A stretch of DNA of 64,000 nt from an uncultured Tateyamaria sp. (GTDB lineage Bacteria > Pseudomonadota > Alphaproteobacteria > Rhodobacterales > Rhodobacteraceae): positions 682,001 through 746,000 of the forward strand of contig CANMVD010000001.1 of assembly GCA_947501275.1 (NCBI GenBank), in the 5' to 3' direction. Each line of letters begins with the position of its first letter. Positions within the stretch are counted from its first letter, which is position 1. Below, piece by piece: positions 1-9,477 of the stretch. The position numbers were made by a program, and so were the translations under genes. The notes under the pieces were generated by a model that did not search any database, was not told where the DNA came from, and saw only the letters and a list, made by a program, of their open reading frames with translations.

Positions 1-315
1 CGTCGACTGAACGAGGAACTCGGGATTACGGGCCTTGCGCTGGAACACCGCCACCATCTGGAATACCGCGCGGATGTCGGGGACGGGTTGATCGAACACG
101 AAGTTGTCGATGTCTACCTGGGGCGCGCGTCCAATGCGATGCCACTTGCCCCCAACCCCGATGAAGTGATGGCGACGGAATGGGTGGATTACCATGACCT
201 CAAGGCGATGGTCAGTCGCAATTCCGAGCGTTTCACCCCTTGGCTGAAAATCTACATGAGTGAACATGCAGACACGATTTTCGGTCCCGACCTTGCCATT
301 GCGGCGCGGGTGTGA
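1..315 (+). CDS. idi: Isopentenyl-diphosphate delta-isomerase, C-terminal part
   Basis: This is the 3' end of a gene that enters from the left edge; 104 codons are visible. The first residues RRLNEELGI fit the end of a Nudix box (REx2EExGI pattern), and the following EHEVVDVYLG and the closing segment with WVDYHDL and FTPWLKIY match the C-terminal half of type I IPP isomerase. The enzyme interconverts isopentenyl and dimethylallyl diphosphate in the cytoplasm, feeding carotenoid and quinone synthesis. Its TGA stop overlaps the GTG start of the LysE-type gene by four bases (GTGA), so the two are probably co-transcribed. The catalytic N-terminal half cannot be seen here. Confidence 0.85.
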   Translation, partial: RRLNEELGITGLALEHRHHLEYRADVGDGLIEHEVVDVYLGRASNAMPLAPNPDEVMATEWVDYHDLKAMVSRNSERFTPWLKIYMSEHADTIFGPDLAIAARV

Positions 316-941
316 GCGCTGAGACCTATTTGCTTTATCTTGCGGCCGTGGCCGTCTTTTTTGCCACGCCACCGGATACCAGCCAGCTGCTGATCATTTC
401 CAATGCGATGAAGCATGGGCTCAAGCGCAGTCTGTGGGTGATCGCCGGAGATCTCAGCGCAAACATATTGCAGATGACGGCTGCGGCTTTCGGCCTTGCA
501 GCTTTGATCGCCACTTCGGCTGCGGCATTTGGATGGATCAAATGGCTGGGGGTCGCCTATCTGGTCTGGATCGGCTTTCAGATGATCCGGTCTTCGGATG
601 CGCCACATCGCGGACAGGCAGCGACCAGTGCCACGCCCGGGCGTCTGTTCAGAATGGGTTTTGTAACATCCATGACCAACCCATTTGCCGTGGTGTTCTT
701 TGCAGCTTTGTTCCCGCAGTTCATAACGCCAGATGTGGCCATCCTGCCCCAACTGCTGATCCTCGGGGCGACTTATTTGCTGGCGGACGGGCTGACACTG
801 ATCGCTTGGGGGTGGGCGGCGGATGTGGTTATGGCCCGCATGGCGCGCTTGTCTTTTTCCACTATCAATCGGGTATGTGGTGGGCTGATGATCGGCGCAG
901 CCGTTCTGTTGGGCCTCAAGGACATGACGCCGCAGCGGTGA
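312..941 (+). CDS. LysE/RhtB family amino-acid exporter
   Basis: A 209-residue integral membrane protein with about six hydrophobic segments, the usual size and layout for LysE/RhtB exporters. The family exports amino acids or their analogues across the inner membrane; the substrate cannot be read from sequence. The mid-protein MGFVTSMTNPFAVVFF segment matches the conserved family motif with N-P in the third helix region. The GTG start at 312 overlaps the idi stop, which supports both the start and coupled translation. The N-terminal stretch reads PPDTSQLL where many relatives have a PGP motif. Confidence 0.8.
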   Translation: MSAETYLLYLAAVAVFFATPPDTSQLLIISNAMKHGLKRSLWVIAGDLSANILQMTAAAFGLAALIATSAAAFGWIKWLGVAYLVWIGFQMIRSSDAPHRGQAATSATPGRLFRMGFVTSMTNPFAVVFFAALFPQFITPDVAILPQLLILGATYLLADGLTLIAWGWAADVVMARMARLSFSTINRVCGGLMIGAAVLLGLKDMTPQR

Positions 942-1007
942 CCCCAGCTTGATGCCTGCGCCCTTTCGACCTACATCACGGCGAAATTTTTGCAAAAAGG
1001 CACCGGA

Positions 1008-2540
1008 ATGGCAGACGACCAAGTCTACGACCTGTTTATCATCGGGGGCGGCATCAACGGTGCCGGGATTGCCCGTGATGCTGCAGGTCGTGGCCTGAGT
1101 GTGGCAATCGCCGAGGCTGGGGATCTGGGCGGCGCGACCTCTTCTGCCTCAACCAAATTGTTCCACGGCGGGCTTCGCTATCTGGAGTTCTTTGAATTTG
1201 GTCTGGTCAAGTCTGCACTGAAGGAACGCGAGACACTTCTTAGAGCCATGCCTCATATCAGCTGGCCGATGCGGTTTGTGCTGCCTTACGCCCCCGACAT
1301 GCGTTTTGACAGCGAAACGCCGACCTCTCGCTTGCTGGCCAGGATCATGCCCTGGATGAAGGGACGTCGCCCGGCATGGCTGATCCGACTTGGCCTGTTT
1401 CTTTATGACAACCTCGGTGGCCGCAAAATTCTACCGGGCACCGAAACACTCGATCTGACGAGCGCACCGGAGGGCGCAAGCCTCAAATCTCGTTTCAAAA
1501 AGGCATACGAATACAGCGATGCTTGGGTCGAGGATTCCCGACTGGTCATGTTGAATGCGCGCGATGCACAGGCCCGTGGTGCCTGCGTCATGACGCGTTG
1601 CCGTGTGAACGTGGCGGCACGTGACGGTGATACGTGGCGCATCGAGACAGATCGGGGGACCTTTCGCGCCAAGGCACTGGTCAATGCTGGCGGACCGTGG
1701 GTTGCCGACATTCTCACGGGCGTCATGCGCCAGAACGCACAACATAAAATCCGCCTCGTGCGCGGCAGTCACATTGTCACCAAAAAGCTCTACGACCATG
1801 ACAAGGCCTATTTCTTTCAAGGCACAGACGGGCGCATCATCTTTGCGATCCCCTATGAACAGGAATTCACTCTGATCGGGACGACGGATGCAGACCATCC
1901 CGACCCTGCCGAAAAGCCGCGCATCAGTGACACGGAGCGGGATTACTTGTGCGCCTTCGCCTCGGAGTATTTTGAACGACCCGTCACGGTCGATGATGTG
2001 GTCTGGACCTACTCCGGCGTGCGCCCGCTTTATGATGATGGTGCGTCGTCGGCGACGGCTGCAACGCGGGACTATGTTCTGGCGCTGGATGAAAATGGCC
2101 CACCCGTCCTCAGCGTGTTCGGGGGCAAGATCACTACGTATCGTAAATTGGCTGAGCAGGCCTTGGAGAAGATGAAACTGGGGACCGCATGGACCGCCGG
2201 TGTCGCTTTGCCGGGTGGCGACTTTGCTGTTGGTGATGTGGACGCCCTGCGGGATCAATTGATCACGGCCTACCCGTTTCTGGACCGCAAATGGGCTGCC
2301 CGCCTGATCCGCGCCTACGGCACCGAAGCCCGCGCTGTGCTGGGCGATGCGAAAATGGCAGAGGACCTTGGACCAGACTTTGGAGCGACCCTGACCGGGG
2401 CAGAGCTGCGCTGGATGATGCAGAATGAATACGCCGTCACCGGCGAAGACGCATTGTGGCGCCGCACCAAACTGGGCCTGCGCCTGACCCCGGACCAGCG
2501 TACCGCTGTGGACTTATGGATGAAGGAGAATGCCCAATGA
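1008..2540 (+). CDS. glpD: Aerobic glycerol-3-phosphate dehydrogenase
   Basis: FAD-dependent enzyme that oxidises glycerol-3-phosphate to dihydroxyacetone phosphate and passes electrons to the quinone pool at the inner membrane. The N-terminal dinucleotide fold [17 protein letters not shown] is clear at residues 12-28, followed by the [13 protein letters not shown] stretch typical of GlpD. The 510-residue length is normal for the family. I chose ATG 1008 rather than the in-frame TTG at 990, because 1008 gives the usual N-terminus and has an AAAAAGG stretch just upstream. Its TGA overlaps the glpK ATG, so the pair forms a glycerol-use operon. No glpF or glpR is visible next to it. Confidence 0.95.
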   Translation: MADDQVYDLFIIGGGINGAGIARDAAGRGLSVAIAEAGDLGGATSSASTKLFHGGLRYLEFFEFGLVKSALKERETLLRAMPHISWPMRFVLPYAPDMRFDSETPTSRLLARIMPWMKGRRPAWLIRLGLFLYDNLGGRKILPGTETLDLTSAPEGASLKSRFKKAYEYSDAWVEDSRLVMLNARDAQARGACVMTRCRVNVAARDGDTWRIETDRGTFRAKALVNAGGPWVADILTGVMRQNAQHKIRLVRGSHIVTKKLYDHDKAYFFQGTDGRIIFAIPYEQEFTLIGTTDADHPDPAEKPRISDTERDYLCAFASEYFERPVTVDDVVWTYSGVRPLYDDGASSATAATRDYVLALDENGPPVLSVFGGKITTYRKLAEQALEKMKLGTAWTAGVALPGGDFAVGDVDALRDQLITAYPFLDRKWAARLIRAYGTEARAVLGDAKMAEDLGPDFGATLTGAELRWMMQNEYAVTGEDALWRRTKLGLRLTPDQRTAVDLWMKENAQ

Positions 2541-4009
2541 CCCATATTCTTGCCATCGATCAGGGGACGACCTCTTCGCGGGCGATCATCTTTGACAGCA
2601 ACATGACCCCTATTGCCAGCGCACAGGAAGAGTTCACGCAGCATTTCCCCAACAGTGGCTGGGTCGAACACGACCCTGAAGACCTTGTTTCAACCGTCCG
2701 TTCCACATGCAAGGCCGTTATGGAAGAAACGAAATTGGGCGCAAACGACATAGCCGCGATTGGCATCACCAATCAGCGCGAGACAACGGTGATTTGGAAC
2801 CGCGAAACAGGCGAACCCCTGCACAACGCAATTGTCTGGCAAGACCGGCGGACAGCCGGCATTTGCGAAGAGTTGCGCGCTGCAGGGCATGCTGACGAAG
2901 TGACCAGGATCACGGGCCTTTTGCTGGACCCGTATTTCTCGGCGACCAAAGTCAAATGGATCCTTGATCAACACCCAGGCTCCCGAGATCTCGCCCGCAC
3001 CGGGAAGTTGCTGTTCGGCACAGTCGACAGCTTTCTGATCTGGCACATGACGGATGGGCGTGCCCACGTGACGGATGCCACCAATGCAGCACGAACGATG
3101 CTGTATGATATCCACAAAGGCGCATGGAGCCCGGAAATGTGTGCCATGCTCGACATCCCCATGGAGATGTTGCCAGAGGTCCGCGATTGCGCGTCAGACT
3201 TTGGGGTCACCGATCGGCTGGGTGGAGAGACCCCGATCCTTGGTGTGGCAGGCGACCAGCAGGCGGCCACAATCGGGCAGGCGTGTTTCGCTCCGGGGAT
3301 GTTGAAATCCACATATGGCACAGGATGCTTTGCACTGTTGAATACGGGCGATGCACCCGTCACATCCCGGAACCGGTTGCTGACTACCGTGGCCTATCAG
3401 TTGGATGGCAAACCGACCTACGCGCTGGAAGGTTCTATCTTTATCGCTGGTGCGGTGGTGCAATGGTTGCGGGATGGCCTTGGTATCATTCAGCAGGCTG
3501 GCGAGACTCAAGCATTGGCTCAGAATGGGCGCGGCGCGGTGACTCTGGTGCCCGCCTTTACCGGGCTCGGAGCGCCTTACTGGAACCCTGAATGCCGTGG
3601 CGCCGTCTATGGCCTGACGCGGGATACCAATGCCGCAGACATGGCAAGGGCCGCACTGGAAAGCATCGGCTTTCAAACCCGCGACTTGTGGGAAGCCATG
3701 CGGGCCGACTGGCCAGATGCCGGAGATGCCGTGCTGCGGGTTGATGGCGGCCTAAGCGCAAATGATTGGGCGATGCAGTTCCTGTCTGACATGCTGGGCG
3801 CGCCGGTGGACCGCCCCGCCGGACTTGAGACTACTGCGCTTGGCGCGGCATGGCTGGCCGGTATGCGGGCTGGTGTCTATCCAGATATGGACGGATTTGC
3901 CGCAACATGGGCGCGCGATGCGAGGTTCGAACCGACTATGGCGACGCAAGAGCGTGAAACCGGCTATGCGCGCTGGAAGCGCGCGATTGCCGCGACCCAG
4001 AGCGTTTAA
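2537..4009 (+). CDS. glpK: Glycerol kinase
   Basis: Phosphorylates glycerol with ATP to sn-glycerol-3-phosphate, the substrate of the GlpD encoded just upstream. The 490-residue protein opens with the FGGY-kinase phosphate loop [13 protein letters not shown], and has [13 protein letters not shown] and the ATP-binding [11 protein letters not shown] in the second domain, all standard for GlpK. The start at 2537 gives an ATGA overlap with glpD and a GAAGGAGAA ribosome-binding site within the glpD end. The frame stays open upstream, but that extension lies inside glpD and is not plausible. The next gene is convergent, so the operon ends here. Confidence 0.97.
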   Translation: MTHILAIDQGTTSSRAIIFDSNMTPIASAQEEFTQHFPNSGWVEHDPEDLVSTVRSTCKAVMEETKLGANDIAAIGITNQRETTVIWNRETGEPLHNAIVWQDRRTAGICEELRAAGHADEVTRITGLLLDPYFSATKVKWILDQHPGSRDLARTGKLLFGTVDSFLIWHMTDGRAHVTDATNAARTMLYDIHKGAWSPEMCAMLDIPMEMLPEVRDCASDFGVTDRLGGETPILGVAGDQQAATIGQACFAPGMLKSTYGTGCFALLNTGDAPVTSRNRLLTTVAYQLDGKPTYALEGSIFIAGAVVQWLRDGLGIIQQAGETQALAQNGRGAVTLVPAFTGLGAPYWNPECRGAVYGLTRDTNAADMARAALESIGFQTRDLWEAMRADWPDAGDAVLRVDGGLSANDWAMQFLSDMLGAPVDRPAGLETTALGAAWLAGMRAGVYPDMDGFAATWARDARFEPTMATQERETGYARWKRAIAATQSV

Positions 4010-4047
4010 CCGGTTGCGCTCACATTTTGCTGCAATGCACCAAGGCG

Positions 4048-4749
4048 CTAGACCGCGTTCCGAGGACCTATCGTCACGTCCAACGTTCCAATCCCATCCA
4101 CACCCCCGGTCATGACGTCACCGGGGGTTACCGCGGCGACCCCTGCAGGTGTACCTGTCATCACCAGATCACCGGGCACAAGGGTCATCGATTGAGACAA
4201 GTAAGCCACATGGTCACGTACTGACCAGATCATGTCTGCAATGTCCGCGTCCTGACGCACTTCACCATTTACAGCCAACCAGATGCGGCCCGTCTCCAGA
4301 CTGGTGACCTGTTGAATTGGCACAATGGGTGACATAGGCGCGGACAAATCAAACGCCTTGCCCCAATCCCATGGTCGCCCCATCTTTTTCGCTTCGGCCT
4401 GTAGATCGCGGCGAGTCAGATCAATCCCGACCGCAGCACCCCAGATGTGATCCATGACCGCGTCCCTAGGAATGTCTGCGCCACCTTTCCCGATAGCCAC
4501 CACCAATTCCATCTCGTGATGCAAATCCTTTGTCAGTGGGGGGTAGGGTACAGTGCATGGGCTTTCGATCACCGCATCAGCTGGTTTGGTGAAAAAGAAC
4601 GGCGGTTCACGCTCAGGATCTTTGCCCATTTCACGCGCATGTGCTGCGTAATTCCGTCCGACACAAAACACGCGACGGATCGGAAAACGCGACTCGGTTC
4701 CAACTACAGACAGGGATGCTTGGGGTGGGCAGGGGATCACATATTCCAT
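4048..4749 (-). CDS. Fumarylacetoacetate hydrolase family protein
   Basis: A 233-residue single-domain FAH-family hydrolase, close in size and motifs to acylpyruvases (YcgM/FAHD1). It shows FCVGRNYAAHAREMG, FFFTKPADAV, the acidic metal-binding HHEMELVVAIGKG and the late MTGTPAGV signature. Relatives cleave C-C bonds in acylpyruvates or decarboxylate oxaloacetate with Mg2+; the substrate here is not known. It is transcribed toward glpK. A hairpin at 4782-4805 separates it from ctpA, so it is probably its own transcription unit. Confidence 0.85.
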   Translation of the reverse strand: MEYVIPCPPQASLSVVGTESRFPIRRVFCVGRNYAAHAREMGKDPEREPPFFFTKPADAVIESPCTVPYPPLTKDLHHEMELVVAIGKGGADIPRDAVMDHIWGAAVGIDLTRRDLQAEAKKMGRPWDWGKAFDLSAPMSPIVPIQQVTSLETGRIWLAVNGEVRQDADIADMIWSVRDHVAYLSQSMTLVPGDLVMTGTPAGVAAVTPGDVMTGGVDGIGTLDVTIGPRNAV

Positions 4750-4781
4750 TGGGCTTCACTCGGCTGGGGTATTTAAATCGA

Positions 4782-4805
4782 AACGGCGCCACAGAGGGCG
4801 CCGTT
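4782..4805 (-). terminator. Perfect 9-bp hairpin between ctpA and the FAH gene
   Basis: AACGGCGCC (4782-4790) pairs exactly with GGCGCCGTT (4797-4805) around a six-base loop. It lies just past the ctpA stop on the minus strand. On that strand the stem is followed by a TTTCGATTT tract, and on the plus strand by CCTTTTT, so it could stop transcription in either direction. Termination is inferred from structure only. Confidence 0.7.
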
Positions 4806-4828
4806 CCTTTTTACTGATCAGGGCCTCG

Positions 4829-6169
4829 TTACTCGGTTGGCCCCAAAGCGTTCAGTCCTTTGAGGATGTCGATGGCATAGGCCAGCTGATAGTCCTCTTC
4901 ACGCAGAGCAGCCGTTGCTGCAGCCTTGTCACGGTCCGCTTCGATCTGGCGGATTTCGTCCTCGCTCAAGGAGTCGTTGCTCAGGCTGCCCCGCAGGTCG
5001 GATTCCGAACGCTGGCCAACGGCGCTGCGCGGTTCGTCCTCTTCCTCGGATGCTGGCGCGCGCCGTGGCTGCTCCACGATGATGTCGGGGCTGACACCCA
5101 ACGACTGAATCGAGCGGCCCGACGGGGTGTAGTAACGCGCTGTTGTCAGACGCATCGCGCTGGCGCCCCGCAAGGGCATGACGGTTTGAACCGATCCTTT
5201 GCCAAAGCTCTTGGTGCCGACAACGATGGCACGGCGATGGTCCTGCAAGGCACCTGCCACAATTTCGGAAGCCGAAGCAGAACCGCCGTTGATCAATACG
5301 ACAATCGGTTTGCCCTCGGCTAGATCACCTTGGGACGCGTTGAAACGGTCGCCATCCGCCGGGTTACGCCCACGGGTCGAAACAATCTCGCCCTCGTTGA
5401 GAAACGCATCGGACACCCGGATCGCTTGGGTCAACAGTCCGCCGGGGTTGTTGCGCAAATCAAGAACAAACCCGTTCACGTTCTCCATGCCGCCAAGCGC
5501 TTCGACCTCTTCGGCCAGCTTGGTGACAAGGTTGGGCGTGGTCTTGTCGTTGAAAGTGGTCACCCGCAGAACAACTGTTTCCCCTTCGGTCCGACTGCGC
5601 ACAGCCTGCAATTCGATGGTGTCGCGGATGATCGAGACGTCAAAGGGCTCACCTTCGCCCTCGCGCACTACGGTAATGATGATCTCGGACCCAACGGGGC
5701 CACGCATCCGGTCAACGGCTTCGTCCAGTGTCAGGCCCAACACGCTTTCGCCATCGACATGGGTGATGAAATCGCCCGCCTCGATGCCCGCCTCGGCCGC
5801 GGGGGTGCTGTCGATCGGCGAGACAACTTTGATAAAGCCCTCTTCCTGCGTCACCTCGATCCCGAGGCCGCCAAATTCGCCGCGCGTCTGCACCTGCATC
5901 TGTGCGGCATCATCCGGCGACAGATAGCTTGAGTGCGGATCAAGTGACGTCAGCATGCCGTCAATAGCCGCCTCGATCAGTTCGCTGGCTTCGACATCTT
6001 CCACGTATTGGTTGCGGATACGTTCGAAGATATCACCAAACAGATCCAGCTGTTCGTACACGCTTGCGCTGGATGCGCTTTCTTGCGCCAGCAGCGGCCC
6101 TGCCACCTGCGTTGTGGCAATGGCACCCGCCAGTGTGCCACCCAATGCGGCCATGACAAATTTTTTCAT
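4829..6169 (-). CDS. ctpA: Carboxy-terminal processing protease (S41)
   Basis: Periplasmic serine protease of the CtpA/Prc family, 446 residues. The N-terminus has a signal or anchor segment (residues 5-28, ending near LAQ). A PDZ domain follows at about 95-175, then the S41 catalytic domain with NGGSASASE (nucleophile probably S299) and SFGKGSVQ (general base K324), the expected 25 residues apart. The tail after about 375 is acidic and low in complexity. Relatives trim proteins by their C-termini and act on peptidoglycan hydrolases. It lies six bases downstream of the amidase activator gene envC, which fits that role. Confidence 0.93.
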   Translation of the reverse strand: MKKFVMAALGGTLAGAIATTQVAGPLLAQESASSASVYEQLDLFGDIFERIRNQYVEDVEASELIEAAIDGMLTSLDPHSSYLSPDDAAQMQVQTRGEFGGLGIEVTQEEGFIKVVSPIDSTPAAEAGIEAGDFITHVDGESVLGLTLDEAVDRMRGPVGSEIIITVVREGEGEPFDVSIIRDTIELQAVRSRTEGETVVLRVTTFNDKTTPNLVTKLAEEVEALGGMENVNGFVLDLRNNPGGLLTQAIRVSDAFLNEGEIVSTRGRNPADGDRFNASQGDLAEGKPIVVLINGGSASASEIVAGALQDHRRAIVVGTKSFGKGSVQTVMPLRGASAMRLTTARYYTPSGRSIQSLGVSPDIIVEQPRRAPASEEEDEPRSAVGQRSESDLRGSLSNDSLSEDEIRQIEADRDKAAATAALREEDYQLAYAIDILKGLNALGPTE

Positions 6170-6175
6170 TCTTGC

Positions 6176-7309
6176 CTATCCATCCTTATCGATGCTGAAC
6201 CACCCAGCCGGGTCTTCAGTTACGTTTCCCTGTCTCACTTCTATATAGAGCGTTTCCGAACGCGCAGCGCCAGCCCCTTCACCACCTGTTGAAAGGCCAT
6301 TTTCAGCCTCAGACCCCGGCAATCCCCCCATCAGACCCAGAGGTGTGCCCGCCGTGATGATATCGCCAATGCCACCATAGGTGATCCCCAGGCCCGCAAG
6401 AACGAACAATGTACCCGGGCGAGGCTCCAGAATAACGACGTTACCAAAGTCGAGGAGTGGGCCGACATAACGCAATGTTGATGCTGTTGGAGCCGTCACA
6501 AGCGCGCCCGGACGGGTGGCCAACAGAATGCCCGGTCGCGTGATTCCGGCAGCATCCGCTTCTCCGGAGGCGCGCAACAGTAAACCGCGTGCGGGCAGTG
6601 GCAATGCGCCGATCTGGTCATCTATGCTGGGCGGGGTCCAATCGCTATCGTTCAGGGCGATATCCGTCAAACCGCTGGAAAAAGCATCAAGTGTCTCGGA
6701 AGACGCAAGCAAAACGGCCGTGCGCACAGGGTCGGCCGCGAACCGTTTTGGCAGATCCGTTCGCTCCGCCATCGCCTGATTGAGCGCGGTGCGGGCAGAC
6801 TGCACTTCTGTCAATCCGGTTTGCAGCTGCTTCGCTGCATCCACCTGCAGGATGCGCAATGCTTCCATGTCTTCCAGATCACGACGCAGGTGGGCGGCCC
6901 GCTGATTGAGTGCAGGCGTGACTTCGGCCAGCAGCATGCCAGCGCGCGCCGTGCCTTTTGGCCCGTCCGGGTGCAGGAAAGCGGTCGGTGCGTCCGATGG
7001 CGACAGTGTTTGCAATACCGCCAGCAATTGCGCGATCTCCGCATCGCGTGCCTGTAATTGACGACGCACCTGTTCTTCGCGGATCGAGGCACGGCGCAAA
7101 CCGCTGCGCATTGCCGACAAGCCGTCTTCATAGGCTTGCACCGTTTGTGTAAGTGCCTTTACGCGGTCACGGGCGGATTCGGCGGCTTCCAATTGTTGCG
7201 ATGCGTCTGCAAGCGCCACGCCTGCGGCGCGCGCCAAGGCACCGGGTTCGTCTTGTGCCCAAAGCGGACCACCTATCAGAACGCAGAAAAGAGCTAGCGC
7301 ACCCCTCAT
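6176..7309 (-). CDS. envC: EnvC-like murein hydrolase activator
   Basis: Secreted protein of 377 residues with a cleavable signal peptide (MRGALALFCVLIGGPLWAQ), a long coiled-coil region at about 25-200, and a C-terminal LytM/M23-like domain near 265-370. In the LytM part the usual zinc-binding histidines are absent: YVGPLLDFGN and TLFVLAGLG sit where active peptidases have H-containing motifs. As in EnvC and NlpD, it is therefore probably a non-catalytic activator of cell-wall amidases during division. Its ATG overlaps the gpmI stop (ATGA), and ctpA follows after six bases, so the three genes form one transcript. Confidence 0.88.
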   Translation of the reverse strand: MRGALALFCVLIGGPLWAQDEPGALARAAGVALADASQQLEAAESARDRVKALTQTVQAYEDGLSAMRSGLRRASIREEQVRRQLQARDAEIAQLLAVLQTLSPSDAPTAFLHPDGPKGTARAGMLLAEVTPALNQRAAHLRRDLEDMEALRILQVDAAKQLQTGLTEVQSARTALNQAMAERTDLPKRFAADPVRTAVLLASSETLDAFSSGLTDIALNDSDWTPPSIDDQIGALPLPARGLLLRASGEADAAGITRPGILLATRPGALVTAPTASTLRYVGPLLDFGNVVILEPRPGTLFVLAGLGITYGGIGDIITAGTPLGLMGGLPGSEAENGLSTGGEGAGAARSETLYIEVRQGNVTEDPAGWFSIDKDG

Positions 7310-8817
7310 GAAATCAGGTTAACCCCGGTCATTTCAGCGGGCTGCTCCAAGCCCATCAGATGCAACAGCGTCGGCGCGAGGTCGGCCAAACGTCCGTCGG
7401 CCAGTGCACCTGTCGCCCCAACCAGCGCAACAGGCACAAGGTTGGTTGTGTGCGCGGTGTGTGGATTGCCAGTGTCGGGGTCGATCATTGTTTCACAGTT
7501 GCCGTGGTCTGCCGTCAGGATCATCACACCTCCGGCAGCTTCCAGCGCGGGCAAGACACGCGCAAGCCCGGCGTCCACCGCCTCACAGGCGGCCATGGCG
7601 GCCTGCAAATCACCTGTATGCCCCACCATATCGGGATTGGCGTAGTTGACAACGATCAGGTCATAGTCCGCTTCGATGGCGGCGATGAACTTGTCCGTGA
7701 CCTCAACCGAAGACATTTCGGGTTGCAGATCATAGGTCGCAACAGCCGGAGATTTCGGCATGGCCCGGTCTTCACCGTGTTCGGGCGTTTCCTCTCCGCC
7801 ATTCAGAAAGAATGTGACGTGTGGATACTTTTCCGTTTCGGCCAGACGGAACTGACGCAATCCTGCTTTGGCTACCCACGCACCCAACGTATTGGCAATA
7901 TGGGGCTTGGGATAAGCGGTCGTCATGTAGGCGCCATGCGCCTCGGAGTAATCCGCCATCCCAAGCAAACCAGCCCAGTCAGGTCGGCCCTTAATGTCGA
8001 ACGCATCGAAGGACGGGTCGCCTAATGCAGCCATGATCTCGCGTGCGCGGTCGGCGCGGAAATTCAGGCAGAACAGCCCATCACCGTCCGTCGCTCCCTT
8101 GTAGCCGTCCATCACAGATGCCGGGATAAATTCGTCTGTCTGGTCTGCGTCATAGGCGTTTTCGATGGCACGCATTGCGGTCTCGACCACAGCGCCGTCC
8201 GCATTGACAATAGCCCGCCAGGCAGTTTCAACGCGATCCCAACGATTGTCGCGATCCATGGCGAAGTAGCGCCCCGTCAGGGTGACGATGCGTGCATCTC
8301 TCGGCAGGGCTTCCTGTAGCTGGGCCAGATAGTCGAGTGCCGATTTCGGAGCCACGTCGCGCCCGTCCGTAATGGCGTGAATGAGCACTGGCAATCCGGC
8401 ATCCGTGCAGGCCTTGGCGGCTGCGATCATGTGGGTGATATGGCCGTGCACACCGCCATCTGACAACACGCCCATGATGTGGGCGCGTCCGCCCTTGGCC
8501 TTGATTTCGCTGATCCAACTGGTCAGAGCCGTGTTGCGAAAAAAGCTGCCCTCTTCGATGGCAAGGTCAATTTGCCCAAGGTCCATGGCCACAACCCGTC
8601 CTGCACCGATGTTTGTGTGGCCAACCTCGGAGTTGCCCATCTGACCGCTTGGCAAACCCACGTCCGGACCGTGCGTGACAAGCGTGGCATTTGGGCAGTC
8701 GGCCATGATGCGATCAAAGGTCGGCGTGTTGGCCAAATGAGGGGCGTTGCCATGTGGATCATCGCGCAGCCCCCAGCCATCTAGAATGCACAAAACAACG
8801 GGTTTGGGGGAAGTCAT
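7306..8817 (-). CDS. gpmI: 2,3-bisphosphoglycerate-independent phosphoglycerate mutase
   Basis: Glycolytic and gluconeogenic enzyme interconverting 3- and 2-phosphoglycerate with two Mn2+ ions. The sequence has the N-terminal metal site LCILDGWG, the catalytic serine in GQMGNSEVGH (S63), and the late LTADHGNCETM and HTAHTTNLVP motifs of the alkaline-phosphatase fold. I set the start at ATG 8817, giving MTSPKPVVLC and 503 residues, the family norm. The longer frame to 8907 adds 30 residues unlike the family. It is the first gene of the gpmI-envC-ctpA operon, an order I recall from related alphaproteobacteria. Confidence 0.96.
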   Translation of the reverse strand: MTSPKPVVLCILDGWGLRDDPHGNAPHLANTPTFDRIMADCPNATLVTHGPDVGLPSGQMGNSEVGHTNIGAGRVVAMDLGQIDLAIEEGSFFRNTALTSWISEIKAKGGRAHIMGVLSDGGVHGHITHMIAAAKACTDAGLPVLIHAITDGRDVAPKSALDYLAQLQEALPRDARIVTLTGRYFAMDRDNRWDRVETAWRAIVNADGAVVETAMRAIENAYDADQTDEFIPASVMDGYKGATDGDGLFCLNFRADRAREIMAALGDPSFDAFDIKGRPDWAGLLGMADYSEAHGAYMTTAYPKPHIANTLGAWVAKAGLRQFRLAETEKYPHVTFFLNGGEETPEHGEDRAMPKSPAVATYDLQPEMSSVEVTDKFIAAIEADYDLIVVNYANPDMVGHTGDLQAAMAACEAVDAGLARVLPALEAAGGVMILTADHGNCETMIDPDTGNPHTAHTTNLVPVALVGATGALADGRLADLAPTLLHLMGLEQPAEMTGVNLIS

Positions 8818-8942
8818 GGCGGGCCTTGCTGTTTTTGTTCTGCTGCGTTGGTCACGTTTTAGCCTGCCGGACCGGGCTTGGGAAGGTTGGTTGCCATGGT
8901 GCGCCACTGCTCTAGGATTGCTACAGCGAAAAGGAGCCGATT

Positions 8943-9434
8943 ATGTCGGATCACGTATTGGTGCATATGAATGTGGTGCGCCCCATTGGTGCCTTTTCGG
9001 CAGCCCATCCAAACGCCATCTACTTCTTTCAGCAACTGCCCAAAGTCTTTGCGCAGGCCCGACAGGATGGAGATCTGCTGTGGCACAATCACGGGGTGCG
9101 TGCGCCGGATGGTCAGTTTCTGGATATGGAGGGGCTGCTTGCCTATACGGCGCAAAAGACAGAAGACAATTGTCACATTATGACGATGGCGGGGTGGAAA
9201 GACGTGCAAGCCATGCACCGCTTTACCTATCGGGAACCGCTGCACATCAATGGGATGAAGACGCTCAGAGACTGGGTCGACCGCTCAGAGGGACCGACGA
9301 TGGTGATGTGGTGGGTGCCGCGCGGCACCCGCGTGAGTTTAGATGATGCCTGGAAAAAGTTGGTGCTGTTGCGAGGAGATGGACCGTCGCCCGAAGCATT
9401 TTCGCTGCAGACCCGGTTTCCGTGCCCTGACTGA
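8943..9434 (+). CDS. DUF3291 domain-containing protein
   Basis: A 163-residue soluble protein that resembles the DUF3291 family, whose members are small cytoplasmic proteins of unknown function in the dimeric alpha/beta barrel group. Recognisable stretches are VLVHMNVVRPIG near the start, HRFTYREPL near residue 98 and MVMWWVPRGTRVS near 124. A good ribosome-binding site (AAAAGGAG) lies eight bases before the ATG. It is divergent from gpmI and convergent with dnaE2, with only 43 bases to the dnaE2 stop. Confidence 0.75.
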   Translation: MSDHVLVHMNVVRPIGAFSAAHPNAIYFFQQLPKVFAQARQDGDLLWHNHGVRAPDGQFLDMEGLLAYTAQKTEDNCHIMTMAGWKDVQAMHRFTYREPLHINGMKTLRDWVDRSEGPTMVMWWVPRGTRVSLDDAWKKLVLLRGDGPSPEAFSLQTRFPCPD

Positions 9435-9477
9435 GCCACGATCCGCAGGCTTTTCATCCTCGCAACGGGGCACACCC

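Noticed and set aside
1431-2258. A 275-codon frame antisense to glpD
   Set aside because: It lies fully within glpD, with no family resemblance.
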